Shown here: one piece after another, positions 42,734-50,122 of the stretch | Layout of the letters: every line of letters starts with the position of its first letter | Numbering within the stretch: the stretch's first letter is position 1 | Source of the DNA: Pelagibacterales bacterium SAG-MED05 | GTDB taxonomy: Bacteria; Pseudomonadota; Alphaproteobacteria; Pelagibacterales; Pelagibacteraceae | Length of the DNA: 64,000 nucleotides | Direction of reading: 5' to 3' | Assembly: GCA_014654415.1 (NCBI GenBank) | Contig: JACWDC010000002.1 | Location: forward strand, 1 to 64,000 | Notes under the pieces: model-generated | Seen by the model: only the letters and a program-made list of their open reading frames with translations | Told to the model about the DNA's origin: nothing | Databases searched by the model: none | Translations under genes and position numbers: made by a program

Positions 42734-43402
42734 CTATCTATTGTTATTCTCATTATCGTCATTAGATGATTGATCTGTATTCTCTGATTGAGTTTCCTCT
42801 TCAAGTTCTGGTTCAGGTGTTGGCTCAGGCTCTGGTGTTGGCTCAGGCTCTGGTGTTGGCTCTGGCTCTGGTGTTGGCTCCGGCTCTGGTTCGGGCTGTT
42901 GGTTTGACTCTTGTCTTCCAATATCTGCAGCTGACTTAAGTTCAGGTTCTCTTCTCATGAAGAAATAAATTCCAGCTGCAATAACAGCTATTGCTCCTAA
43001 GATGTAAAGAACAATGTTTAACCAGCTTCCTTCTTCTTCTTTATCTTCTATCTCTTGAGTAAGCGTAAGTTCAGGTTCCTCAGGTTTAGCTTCTTCTTCC
43101 TGAGTTTCTTCTTGTTTTACTTCCTCTTCACTTGGCTCTGGTGTTGGCTCTGGCTCTGGTGTTGGCTCTGGCTCTGGTGTTGGCTCTGGCTCTGGTGTTG
43201 GCTCTGGCTCTGGTGTTGGCTCTGGCTCTGGTGTTGGCTCTGGCTCTGGTGTTGGCTCAGGTTTAATTTCTGGAGGAGGAGATACAACTTTTTCAGTTTT
43301 AACAACTTCTGCTTCAGCTACTTCTTCATCTTTTGGTTTCGGTGAGATAACGCCTGTTGTAACTAAAATTGCACCAATTCCAATGACTATTATAAAGTCC
43401 AT
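42734..43402 (-). CDS. Two-TM protein with PEPTPE repeats
   Basis: A 222-residue protein. An N-terminal hydrophobic segment (3-20) is followed by an acidic stretch, a first run of PEPTPE hexamers (about 48-90), a Glu-rich linker, a second membrane segment (about 127-149, [20 protein letters not shown]), a second PEPTPE run (about 170-199) and an acidic Asn/Ser-rich tail. Pro-Glu arrays are stiff extended spacers, as in TonB, but no TonB C-terminal domain or LysM is present. I do not recognise the family. If both ends of each helix are read simply, the two arrays would lie on the same or opposite sides depending on the first segment's orientation. It converges on the nuclease gene with a 5-base gap. 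Confidence 0.7.
   Translation of the reverse strand: MDFIIVIGIGAILVTTGVISPKPKDEEVAEAEVVKTEKVVSPPPEIKPEPTPEPEPTPEPEPTPEPEPTPEPEPTPEPEPTPEPEPTPEPSEEEVKQEETQEEEAKPEEPELTLTQEIEDKEEEGSWLNIVLYILGAIAVIAAGIYFFMRREPELKSAADIGRQESNQQPEPEPEPTPEPEPTPEPEPTPEPEPTPEPELEEETQSENTDQSSNDDNENNNR
42806..42895. repeat. 18-bp tandem repeat array, second block
   Basis: Tandem copies of an 18-base unit (plus-strand form GTTGGCTCTGGCTCTGGT with CAGG/CTGG variants) encode the C-terminal PEPTPE run of the minus-strand gene. Copies differ by a few synonymous changes, so this block appears older or more diverged than the other. Confidence 0.85.
43133..43261. repeat. 18-bp tandem repeat array, first block
   Basis: About seven nearly identical copies of the 18-base unit GTTGGCTCTGGCTCTGGT encode the N-terminal PEPTPE run. 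The near identity at synonymous positions indicates recent slippage or recombination; copy number is expected to vary between strains and may be hard to assemble. Confidence 0.9.
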
Positions 43403-43481
43403 AGAATCACTATATTTTATTAAAGATTAATTACTATTACATTTTATGATCTTTATGTACGATTTGGGGTGTTGTGGATAT

Positions 43482-44408
43482 TTAGTTTTTTAATGCCAAT
43501 AAATGCTGTTTAATGCTTTCAGATAAAGCTTGTAAATCATAACCGCCCTCCAAAAAAGAAATAACTCTTCCCTTAGAATGTATATTTCCTAAATCAACAA
43601 TTTTTTTTGTTATTTTATAAAAATCTTCTGATTCTAAATTTATATTTGCCAAGGGATCTCTAACATGAGCATCAAATCCAGCTGAAATTAAAATTACCTC
43701 TGGTTTAAATTTATCTATTGATTTAAGTATTTTTTGATCAAATATTTTAAGAAATTCTTTACCTTTAATTCCAGATTTTAGTGGTGCATTGAATACATTA
43801 CCTACTCCAGTTTCTTCATTTGAGCCAGTGCCTGGAAATAATGGGAATTCGTGAGAAGAAGCGTAAGCTACTGACTCATCATTATAAAAAATTTCTTGTG
43901 TTCCATTTCCATGATGTACATCAAAATCAATAATAGCAACTTTGTTTACTTTGTGTTTATTTTGTAAATATCTAGCTGCTACAGCAATATTGTTTACAAA
44001 ACAAAAACCCATAGCTTTAGTTGTTTCTGCGTGATGTCCTGGAGGCCTGATAGCACAGAATACTCTTTCATTTTTATTCATTAAATCATCTACTGCAGCT
44101 ATTCCTGCTCCACATGATCTTAAAATAGCTTTTTTACTATTAGGACAGAGCATAGTGTCTGCGTAAGGCTCATTTTCTACACCTATCAAACTATTTTTGG
44201 GTATATTTGAAAATATTTTTTCAATATGGTTTATTGGGTGAACTAAAGATATTGTTTTAATATCTGCGAGAGGTGCTTCTTTTAATTCAATTTTAAAATC
44301 TTTTATTTCTTTAATTGATTCTAAAATACTATTTATTCTCTCTTTTCTTTCTGGGTGATTAAATCCATTATCTTTAAGTAAACAGTCGTCGTGTTTGTAA
44401 ACTATCAT
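43482..44408 (-). CDS. Histone deacetylase-family (acetylpolyamine/acetoin utilisation) hydrolase
   Basis: A 308-residue zinc hydrolase of the histone-deacetylase superfamily. Motifs: HPERKERI, IRPPGHHAET with the catalytic His pair, AIIDFDVHHGNGTQEIFY with the Zn Asp and His, ISAGFDAHVRDPLANI with the second Zn Asp, and SFLEGGYD. Bacterial members act on acetylated polyamines, acetyl-lysine or other small amides; the substrate here is unknown. It overlaps lpxB by four bases, an unexpected partner. A 79-base gap without recognisable elements separates it from the PEPTPE gene. Confidence 0.9.
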   Translation of the reverse strand: MIVYKHDDCLLKDNGFNHPERKERINSILESIKEIKDFKIELKEAPLADIKTISLVHPINHIEKIFSNIPKNSLIGVENEPYADTMLCPNSKKAILRSCGAGIAAVDDLMNKNERVFCAIRPPGHHAETTKAMGFCFVNNIAVAARYLQNKHKVNKVAIIDFDVHHGNGTQEIFYNDESVAYASSHEFPLFPGTGSNEETGVGNVFNAPLKSGIKGKEFLKIFDQKILKSIDKFKPEVILISAGFDAHVRDPLANINLESEDFYKITKKIVDLGNIHSKGRVISFLEGGYDLQALSESIKQHLLALKN

Positions 44409-45538
44409 TGTAAAAATTTATTTAAAGAAAGGCTTGCTAACTCTGATGAAGATCTATTTGTTTTAAGTGTATTTAAAATTTTTTGAACTTTGTCTACTTG
44501 TTCCGTAATCTTATTTGGATTCTCTAAAAAATTACTTACGTATTCAAAAATATTTTTAGCACTACAATTTGATTGAAGTAGTTCAGGTATAATTTCTTCG
44601 TTAGCTGCAAAATTAATAATATTTGCAAATTTTGTTTTCACAAGACTTTTAACTATTAAAAAATTTATTAAGCCCATTTTGTAAAGAATAATTGAAGGTA
44701 TCTTTGCATTTGAGATTTCTAAAGAAATAGTTCCTGATTTAGCAACTGCAAAAACTGATTTTTCCAAAATATGAGATTTAATTTTATCATCACTTACTAT
44801 TTCACAATTAGTTAAGCCACTTTCTTTAATAAATGATTGAGATAGTTGAAAATATTCTTTAGTAGAATGGAAAACATAAGTCATATCAGTATACTTCAAA
44901 TTCATTAATTTAATAAAATCTAGTAGAATTGGCATTAAAATAACTATCTCGGAATGACGACTGCCAGCAAAGACTGAGATTAAAGCTTTATTTTTGCCTA
45001 TTATTTGATTTATATCAATTTTACTTCGTTCTTTGTTTTGCAATAAAGGATGACCAACAAATTCACAACTTACATTTTCATTTTCGAAATATTTTTTTTC
45101 AAAGCTAAATAATAATAAAATATGATCTATAAATTTTTTTATTTTTTTTACTCTTCCTTCCCTCCATATCCAAACTTGTGGAGCTACATAATGTATAGTT
45201 TTAATTTTAGGATTTAATTTTTTAACTTTTTCTGCCACTCTCAAAGTGAAGTCTGGACTATCTACTGTGAATAAAACATCGGGATCATAATCTATAATAG
45301 ATTTTACAGTTTCGTTAATTTTTTTTCTTATCTTAAATATATTTAAAATTACATTTGTAAAACCTAAATAAGTAATTTCTTTTAAATCATAAATTGATTT
45401 TATCCCTAGAGAATTGAGATTTTCTCCTCCAACAGATAAATATTCTATATTTTGATTTATTTTTTTTAAATCACTTATTACTGTAGAGGCTAATTTGTCT
45501 CCAGAAGGTTCTCCAGTTAAAATAAAAATTTTACTCAT
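44405..45538 (-). CDS. lpxB: Lipid-A-disaccharide synthase
   Basis: A 377-residue glycosyltransferase joining lipid X and UDP-diacylglucosamine. It opens with IFILTGEPSGDKLAS, and shows DSPDFTLRVAEK, HYVAPQVWIWREGRVKKI and FVGHPLLQ, and SGTISLEIS near the end, all family motifs. Peripheral inner-membrane enzyme. It overlaps both neighbours by four bases (sugar dehydrogenase upstream, deacetylase downstream). Confidence 0.95.
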   Translation of the reverse strand: MSKIFILTGEPSGDKLASTVISDLKKINQNIEYLSVGGENLNSLGIKSIYDLKEITYLGFTNVILNIFKIRKKINETVKSIIDYDPDVLFTVDSPDFTLRVAEKVKKLNPKIKTIHYVAPQVWIWREGRVKKIKKFIDHILLLFSFEKKYFENENVSCEFVGHPLLQNKERSKIDINQIIGKNKALISVFAGSRHSEIVILMPILLDFIKLMNLKYTDMTYVFHSTKEYFQLSQSFIKESGLTNCEIVSDDKIKSHILEKSVFAVAKSGTISLEISNAKIPSIILYKMGLINFLIVKSLVKTKFANIINFAANEEIIPELLQSNCSAKNIFEYVSNFLENPNKITEQVDKVQKILNTLKTNRSSSELASLSLNKFLQ

Positions 45539-46596
45539 TTATACATCCTCCAAAGACTGCCGTTATCCGATAGCATATAAAGATCACCTGTTTCTTTTTG
45601 TATCTTTATATCTCTTATTCTGCCTATATTGCCTTTAAAAATAATTTCTTCATTTAAAAATTTATTATCTATAAATTTAATTTTCCTTAAAGATTGATCT
45701 TTGAGAGAGGCAATTAAAGCATTACCATTCCACTCTTTAAATGTAGTTCCTTTATAAATAGTCATTGCACTAACTGCTATAGACGGTACCCAGTATTTAA
45801 TTGCCTTAGTAAATCCAGATCTCCATTTAGGGCCTATTTTAGTTCCGGAATAATTAGTTCCACCCCAACCTAATATTTTCCATCCATAATTTTCTGCAAA
45901 ATTTGCTGAACCAAACCAGTCTCCACCTTTTGCTCCATGATTTGTTAAATAAATCTTATTATCAAAAGGAGAGAGTGCCATACCTTGTGGGTTTCTAACT
46001 CCTATTTGAAAAATTTCAGGCAACCATTCTTTTTTAGATTTGAATTTTGGGTTGTCTTTAGGAATTGATCCGTCAACTTTAATTCTAATAATACTTCCGG
46101 GGTGTTTAGTGAAATCTTGGGCAATCATACCCTGACCACGTTCCCCTGCCGTTATGAATAAATGGTTTTCCTTAATAACTAATCTAGAGCCAAAATGATA
46201 GCCAGAGTCTATTGGCGGTTCTGCTCTAAAAATATTCTTAAATTCTATATTTTTTTTGTTAAAACTTCCTTTTGCTACAGATGTGCTAGTTTCCCAGTTT
46301 CCTCTGTTTTCAGAATATGAAATATAAACTTGCCTCTTCTCATATAAAACGTCAAGCAATCCTCCTTGACCTAGGCTGATAATAGATAGATTGTGTTTTA
46401 TTTCATGTGCTTTCCTATCGTTTAAATTTAAAGTTAATAATCTACCTGTTTTTTCAGTAATAATAACATTCTCTTTATCAATAAATGACAAACTCCAAGG
46501 TTTATTAAAATCATCAAAAATCTTTTCAAATTTTAGATCTGAAGAATACAAATTTGTAAAATTAAACAAAATTAAAAAGATAATTAACTTTTTCAT
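45535..46596 (-). CDS. PQQ-dependent aldose sugar dehydrogenase (YliI/Asd type)
   Basis: A 353-residue periplasmic beta-propeller protein of the glucose/sorbosone dehydrogenase family. A signal peptide (MKKLIIFLILFNFTNLYSS) is followed by FNKPWSLSFIDKENVIITEKTGRL, ISLGQGGLLDV, FGSRLVIKENHLFITAGERGQ, FQIGVRNPQGMALSPFD and LTNHGAKGGDWF, which carry the usual catalytic His and substrate residues. It would oxidise sugars with PQQ and pass electrons to the respiratory chain. No PQQ synthesis genes are present, so PQQ may be taken from seawater or made elsewhere. It lies inside the lpx cluster with 4-base overlaps. Confidence 0.88.
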   Translation of the reverse strand: MKKLIIFLILFNFTNLYSSDLKFEKIFDDFNKPWSLSFIDKENVIITEKTGRLLTLNLNDRKAHEIKHNLSIISLGQGGLLDVLYEKRQVYISYSENRGNWETSTSVAKGSFNKKNIEFKNIFRAEPPIDSGYHFGSRLVIKENHLFITAGERGQGMIAQDFTKHPGSIIRIKVDGSIPKDNPKFKSKKEWLPEIFQIGVRNPQGMALSPFDNKIYLTNHGAKGGDWFGSANFAENYGWKILGWGGTNYSGTKIGPKWRSGFTKAIKYWVPSIAVSAMTIYKGTTFKEWNGNALIASLKDQSLRKIKFIDNKFLNEEIIFKGNIGRIRDIKIQKETGDLYMLSDNGSLWRMYK

Positions 46597-47384
46597 TTTA
46601 CCGTAATAAATATTTTATTTTTATTAGCAAAGTTGATGCATTTCGTTTTTTCTAAAAAAACATTTCTTTTGCTTTTTAGTACAATTCCTTTTAGTCCTGC
46701 TAATTTACACTCTTTTAAAGTTTTCAAACCTACGGTCGGCAAGTCAATTCTTAGATCTTGACCTTTCTTTGGAAATTTAACTAAAACACCTCGATTTACA
46801 AATTTTTTATTTCTACATTTTTTTAACATAATATTAGTGCCTCCTTTACCCTCAATAGCAACTACCTTTTTTTTTCTAATTACTGCGCCTTGGCTAAAAG
46901 TATATTTGCCCAATCGATTTAATATTTTAATAGCTTTATTAATATCAACTTTATCTTCTATATTAGGTTTTGTTTTAGAGTAATTTCCTTTTTTTAAAGT
47001 TAATTCAGGATTAAAGGCTAAAGAATTAATGGTTTTAATTTTTTCTTTTTTAAAAATATTAATTATTTCTTTTAAAATAGCTGCATCACCAAGCTTAGAG
47101 CTTTTTATAATTCTAGGCATGTAATAAACCCCCTTTAAATCCAGTCGAAGTTTAGAAAATTTAGGTTTTTTCACTTTTCCTGCAAATAAAACCTTTTTAC
47201 ATTTATTATCTTTTAAGATTTTAATAATTTTTCCAAATTGTCCCAATGAAACCGAATAAGAATTTTTATCCTTTTTAAAAAATTTGTTTTTAGTTAAATC
47301 AATAATTAAATATCTTTTTTTTTTCTTTATATTTTTTAAGATTTGCCTTGGAAAATCAGTTTCTCCAAATATAAGCCCAATCAT
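46593..47384 (-). CDS. lpxI: UDP-2,3-diacylglucosamine pyrophosphatase LpxI
   Basis: A 263-residue LpxI (DUF1009) protein that hydrolyses UDP-2,3-diacylglucosamine to lipid X. The N-terminal domain starts IGLIFGETDFPRQIL; the catalytic domain has AVIRKKKVVAIEGKGGTNIML, GVLVKFPKKGQDLRIDLPTVGLKTL and LAGLKGIVLKS, including the essential Asp in IDLPT. LpxI replaces LpxH in Alphaproteobacteria. It is seven bases from lpxA and overlaps the sugar dehydrogenase gene by four. Confidence 0.92.
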   Translation of the reverse strand: MIGLIFGETDFPRQILKNIKKKKRYLIIDLTKNKFFKKDKNSYSVSLGQFGKIIKILKDNKCKKVLFAGKVKKPKFSKLRLDLKGVYYMPRIIKSSKLGDAAILKEIINIFKKEKIKTINSLAFNPELTLKKGNYSKTKPNIEDKVDINKAIKILNRLGKYTFSQGAVIRKKKVVAIEGKGGTNIMLKKCRNKKFVNRGVLVKFPKKGQDLRIDLPTVGLKTLKECKLAGLKGIVLKSKRNVFLEKTKCINFANKNKIFITVK

Positions 47385-47391
47385 ATTTCTA

Positions 47392-48171
47392 TTAGCTTTG
47401 TGGTGAACAAATAGGTCTTTTTTTATCTTTTTCTATAAAAGTAACTACTTCATTTACTAGTTCATTGCCTTTGTGTTCTCCGTTAATTTTACTAAGATTT
47501 TCATGTAAGTTTTTTGAATTAAAAATTTCCTTATAAGCACTGCTTAATCCCATAATTTTTTTATTTTCATATTTTTTTCTTCTTAAGCCTATTAAATTTA
47601 GTCCTTCCAGATAGTTTCTATTACCAATGGATAAACCAAATGGTATTACATCTTTTAACACTCCTGTCATGCCACCAATCATTGCTAATCTACCTATTCT
47701 TGTAAATTGTTGTACTGCTGAATTTCCACCTATAACAACTGAATCTTCAATCGTAACATGTCCTCCTAAAGGTACGTTGTTTGCAATAACAACTTCATTT
47801 CCAACCTTACAATCATGAGCTATATGAGATGAAATCATAAATAGACAATTGTTCCCTATAATTGTCTTAGATCCTCCTCCCTCGGTTCCTGGATTTATTG
47901 TAACATATTCCCTGATTAAATTATTTTCTCCAATTTCTAAACTATTTTTTTCGCCCTTAAATTTTAAATCCTGAGGTTGAGTTCCAATGCTAGCAAATGG
48001 AAAAATTCTTGTTCCTTTGCCAATTTTTGTATTGCCTTCAATATGTACATTCGATACCAACTCAACACTATCATCAAGAAAAACATTTGGACCAACATAG
48101 CAAAATGGGCCGATCTTAACGTTTTTTGAAATCTTAGCTTTTGAGTCTACTACACTCGATTTATGAATCAT
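47392..48171 (-). CDS. lpxA: UDP-N-acetylglucosamine acyltransferase
   Basis: A 259-residue left-handed beta-helix acyltransferase, first step of lipid A synthesis. Hexapeptide repeats run from about residue 2 to 180 (KISKNVKIGPFCYVGPNVFL and on), with ISSHIAHDCKVGNEVVIANN containing the catalytic His; the C-terminal helical domain begins near NLIGLRRKKY. Length is normal. Its start overlaps the fabZ stop by one base. Confidence 0.96.
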   Translation of the reverse strand: MIHKSSVVDSKAKISKNVKIGPFCYVGPNVFLDDSVELVSNVHIEGNTKIGKGTRIFPFASIGTQPQDLKFKGEKNSLEIGENNLIREYVTINPGTEGGGSKTIIGNNCLFMISSHIAHDCKVGNEVVIANNVPLGGHVTIEDSVVIGGNSAVQQFTRIGRLAMIGGMTGVLKDVIPFGLSIGNRNYLEGLNLIGLRRKKYENKKIMGLSSAYKEIFNSKNLHENLSKINGEHKGNELVNEVVTFIEKDKKRPICSPQS

Positions 48172-48623
48172 TATTTTCTATCTACTATAGTTGCCGACCA
48201 CTCGGCATCGGCCATTCTTTTTCCGTCAACTTTTGCTGTTCCTTTATATTTCCAAACTCTTCCATGAGATCTCACCGCCTCTATTTCTAAATGTAACTCG
48301 CAATCAGGAATTATTGGGTTTCTAAATCTAGCTCTATCTACGCTCATTAAATAAACTAGTTTGTTTGCGTATTCTTTTGGGTCAATACCGTGTGCAGTCA
48401 AAGCTGCCGCGGCCTGACCAAAAGCTTCAACGATCAAAACGCCTGGCATCACTGGTTGTCCTGGAAAATGCCCTTGAACATAAAAACCATTTTTTTTTAC
48501 ATACATTATCGCTGTTGCTGATTTTAATGGAACTATTTTAGTTAATTTATCTATTAATAACATTGGTTCTCTATGAGGTAATAAACTCTCTATTTTTTTT
48601 TTATCAATTTCAGTTTCGTTCAT
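48171..48623 (-). CDS. fabZ: 3-hydroxyacyl-ACP dehydratase FabZ
   Basis: A 150-residue hotdog-fold enzyme dehydrating 3-hydroxyacyl-ACP. Motifs: LLPHREPMLLIDKL, GHFPGQPVMPGVLIVEAFGQ with the active His and Glu, and DRARFRNPIIPDCEL. I place the start at 48623, where ATG overlaps the lpxD stop as TAATG, the junction style seen elsewhere in the window; an upstream ATG (48635) would overlap lpxD by 13 bases. It shares the hydroxyacyl-ACP pool with LpxA and LpxD. Confidence 0.95.
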   Translation of the reverse strand: MNETEIDKKKIESLLPHREPMLLIDKLTKIVPLKSATAIMYVKKNGFYVQGHFPGQPVMPGVLIVEAFGQAAAALTAHGIDPKEYANKLVYLMSVDRARFRNPIIPDCELHLEIEAVRSHGRVWKYKGTAKVDGKRMADAEWSATIVDRK

Positions 48624-49588
48624 TATTTTTTCCAATTTTTTATAAACTCTTTAAATGGAACAGCTGGATATCCCATCACAACTTGATTGTCTTCTATATC
48701 TTTTATAACTCCACTGCCACCACCTATCTTTACATTGTTGCCTATATTAAGATGGCCAGAGATACCAGCTTGGCCGCCTATCGATACATTGTTGCCTATC
48801 GTTGAGCTTCCTGCAAAACCTACTTGGCCTGCTATCATGCAATTAGCTCCAATTTTAACATTATGTGCCATATGAACTTGATTATCCAAATATGTGTTTT
48901 TCCCAATTTCTGTATCATCAACTGAGCCTCTATCTATTGTGCATCCGGATGCAATTTCAACATTGTCATTAATTATTACTCTACCAATATGAGGAATTTT
49001 AAAATTTTTTTCTTTTAACGGAATAAAGCCAAAACCTTTCAAGCCAATTTTGCAGTCATCTTGTATCACTATATTATTACCCAATATTGAATTTTTTAAA
49101 ATTACATGCGAACCTATTACACAATTACTACCCATCACTACGTCATGTTCAATTATTGAATTGGCTCCAATAACGGTGTTTTTACCAATTTTAACATTTT
49201 TTCCAATTAAAACATTATTACCAAATTTTACACCTTTGTATTTATTCTTAGCGGGTGATTTTAATGATAAATCAGGATAATCAATATCTGCATCTAGGTA
49301 CATTTTTTTTAAAACTTTTGCTAATTCTAACAATACATTTTTTACAATTATTCTTTCAACTTCTTTAGGTAAATATATTTCTAATTTCTTTGTAGTAATA
49401 CAATAGGATGCTTTTGTGATAGATGCCTGAGATTTATATTTTATAGAGTCAAAAAAAGTTAAGTCAAATTTTTTGGATTTTTTTAATGTTTTAATATCAT
49501 TTATCTTAATATTTTTTTTTGATTTTAAATCTAAAAAAAGAGAATTGATAAGACAAGATTTTTTTTTAAAGAAAACAGTTGGTAACAT
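48623..49588 (-). CDS. lpxD: UDP-3-O-acylglucosamine N-acyltransferase
   Basis: A 321-residue trimeric acyltransferase, third step of lipid A synthesis. An N-terminal uridine-binding domain (about 1-110) precedes many hexapeptide repeats (GVKFGNNVLIGKNVKIGKNT and on); catalytic His in QVHMAHNVKIG and a C-terminal helix. Slightly short of the usual 340 residues. Acts in the cytoplasm on UDP-3-O-acylglucosamine. Nine bases after the skp-like gene. Confidence 0.95.
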   Translation of the reverse strand: MLPTVFFKKKSCLINSLFLDLKSKKNIKINDIKTLKKSKKFDLTFFDSIKYKSQASITKASYCITTKKLEIYLPKEVERIIVKNVLLELAKVLKKMYLDADIDYPDLSLKSPAKNKYKGVKFGNNVLIGKNVKIGKNTVIGANSIIEHDVVMGSNCVIGSHVILKNSILGNNIVIQDDCKIGLKGFGFIPLKEKNFKIPHIGRVIINDNVEIASGCTIDRGSVDDTEIGKNTYLDNQVHMAHNVKIGANCMIAGQVGFAGSSTIGNNVSIGGQAGISGHLNIGNNVKIGGGSGVIKDIEDNQVVMGYPAVPFKEFIKNWKK

Positions 49589-49596
49589 TAAACTTT

Positions 49597-50121
49597 TTAG
49601 TTTAATTTAATTGTTTTTAATTTACTGTTAAGTAGCTTAACAATATCTTGAGTGATATCTAAACTTTCATCAGCAAGTAACATGCTTTTTTTGTCTAAAA
49701 CCATTCTAATATTTTTTTCTTTCATATATTCCTTTATTATTGGGTTTAAAGTTTTAAGAAGCTCTGCTTTTGCTTTAGACCTTTGTTTGGAAACTTTAGC
49801 CAAAAGTGAGTTTCTTTCTTTCTGAAGAGACTCAACTTTATTTCTTAAGTTAGTAACTTTTTTTTTATATTCTTCGGCTGATATAACTTTTTTTTGTTTT
49901 ATAATTTTTGTTTCTTCCTCTTGTATGGCTTTTTCTTTTTTCTTAAGTGCCTGTACTCCATTATCTAATTTATTTTTTAAATAATTTTGAGCTTGTTTTC
50001 CAGCATCACTTTGATTTAAAATATATTTAAAATCTAAATAATAAGGAACGTCAGCTGAAAGATTTGTTTGAAAAATTGAAAATATAATTAAAATAAATGT
50101 TATTTTTTTATAAAATTTCAT
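49597..50121 (-). CDS. skp: OmpH/Skp-family periplasmic chaperone
   Basis: A 174-residue secreted protein. Signal peptide (ITFILIIFSIFQTNLSA), then YYLDFKYILNQSDAGKQAQNYLKNKL, a long charged coiled coil (about 55-120), and a C-terminal part with IRMVLDKKSMLLADESLDIT that matches the OmpH family. It would form a trimer that cradles unfolded outer-membrane proteins for BamA, whose gene ends one base upstream of this one. Confidence 0.9.
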   Translation of the reverse strand: MKFYKKITFILIIFSIFQTNLSADVPYYLDFKYILNQSDAGKQAQNYLKNKLDNGVQALKKKEKAIQEEETKIIKQKKVISAEEYKKKVTNLRNKVESLQKERNSLLAKVSKQRSKAKAELLKTLNPIIKEYMKEKNIRMVLDKKSMLLADESLDITQDIVKLLNSKLKTIKLN

Positions 50122-50122
50122 A

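Noticed and set aside
42730-42921. Minus-strand frame rich in Gln-His-Ser repeats (and a similar one at 43117-43305)
   Set aside because: These are alternative phases of the same tandem repeat within the PEPTPE gene, without their own start signals.
43133-43261. CRISPR-like regular repeats
   Set aside because: Units are 18 bases, directly adjacent, in frame with a protein, and have no unique spacers.
43055-43345. Plus-strand frame rich in Trp-Leu-Trp-Cys repeats
   Set aside because: It is the exact antisense of the PEPTPE repeat array; the odd composition comes from reading the 18-base repeat on the other strand.
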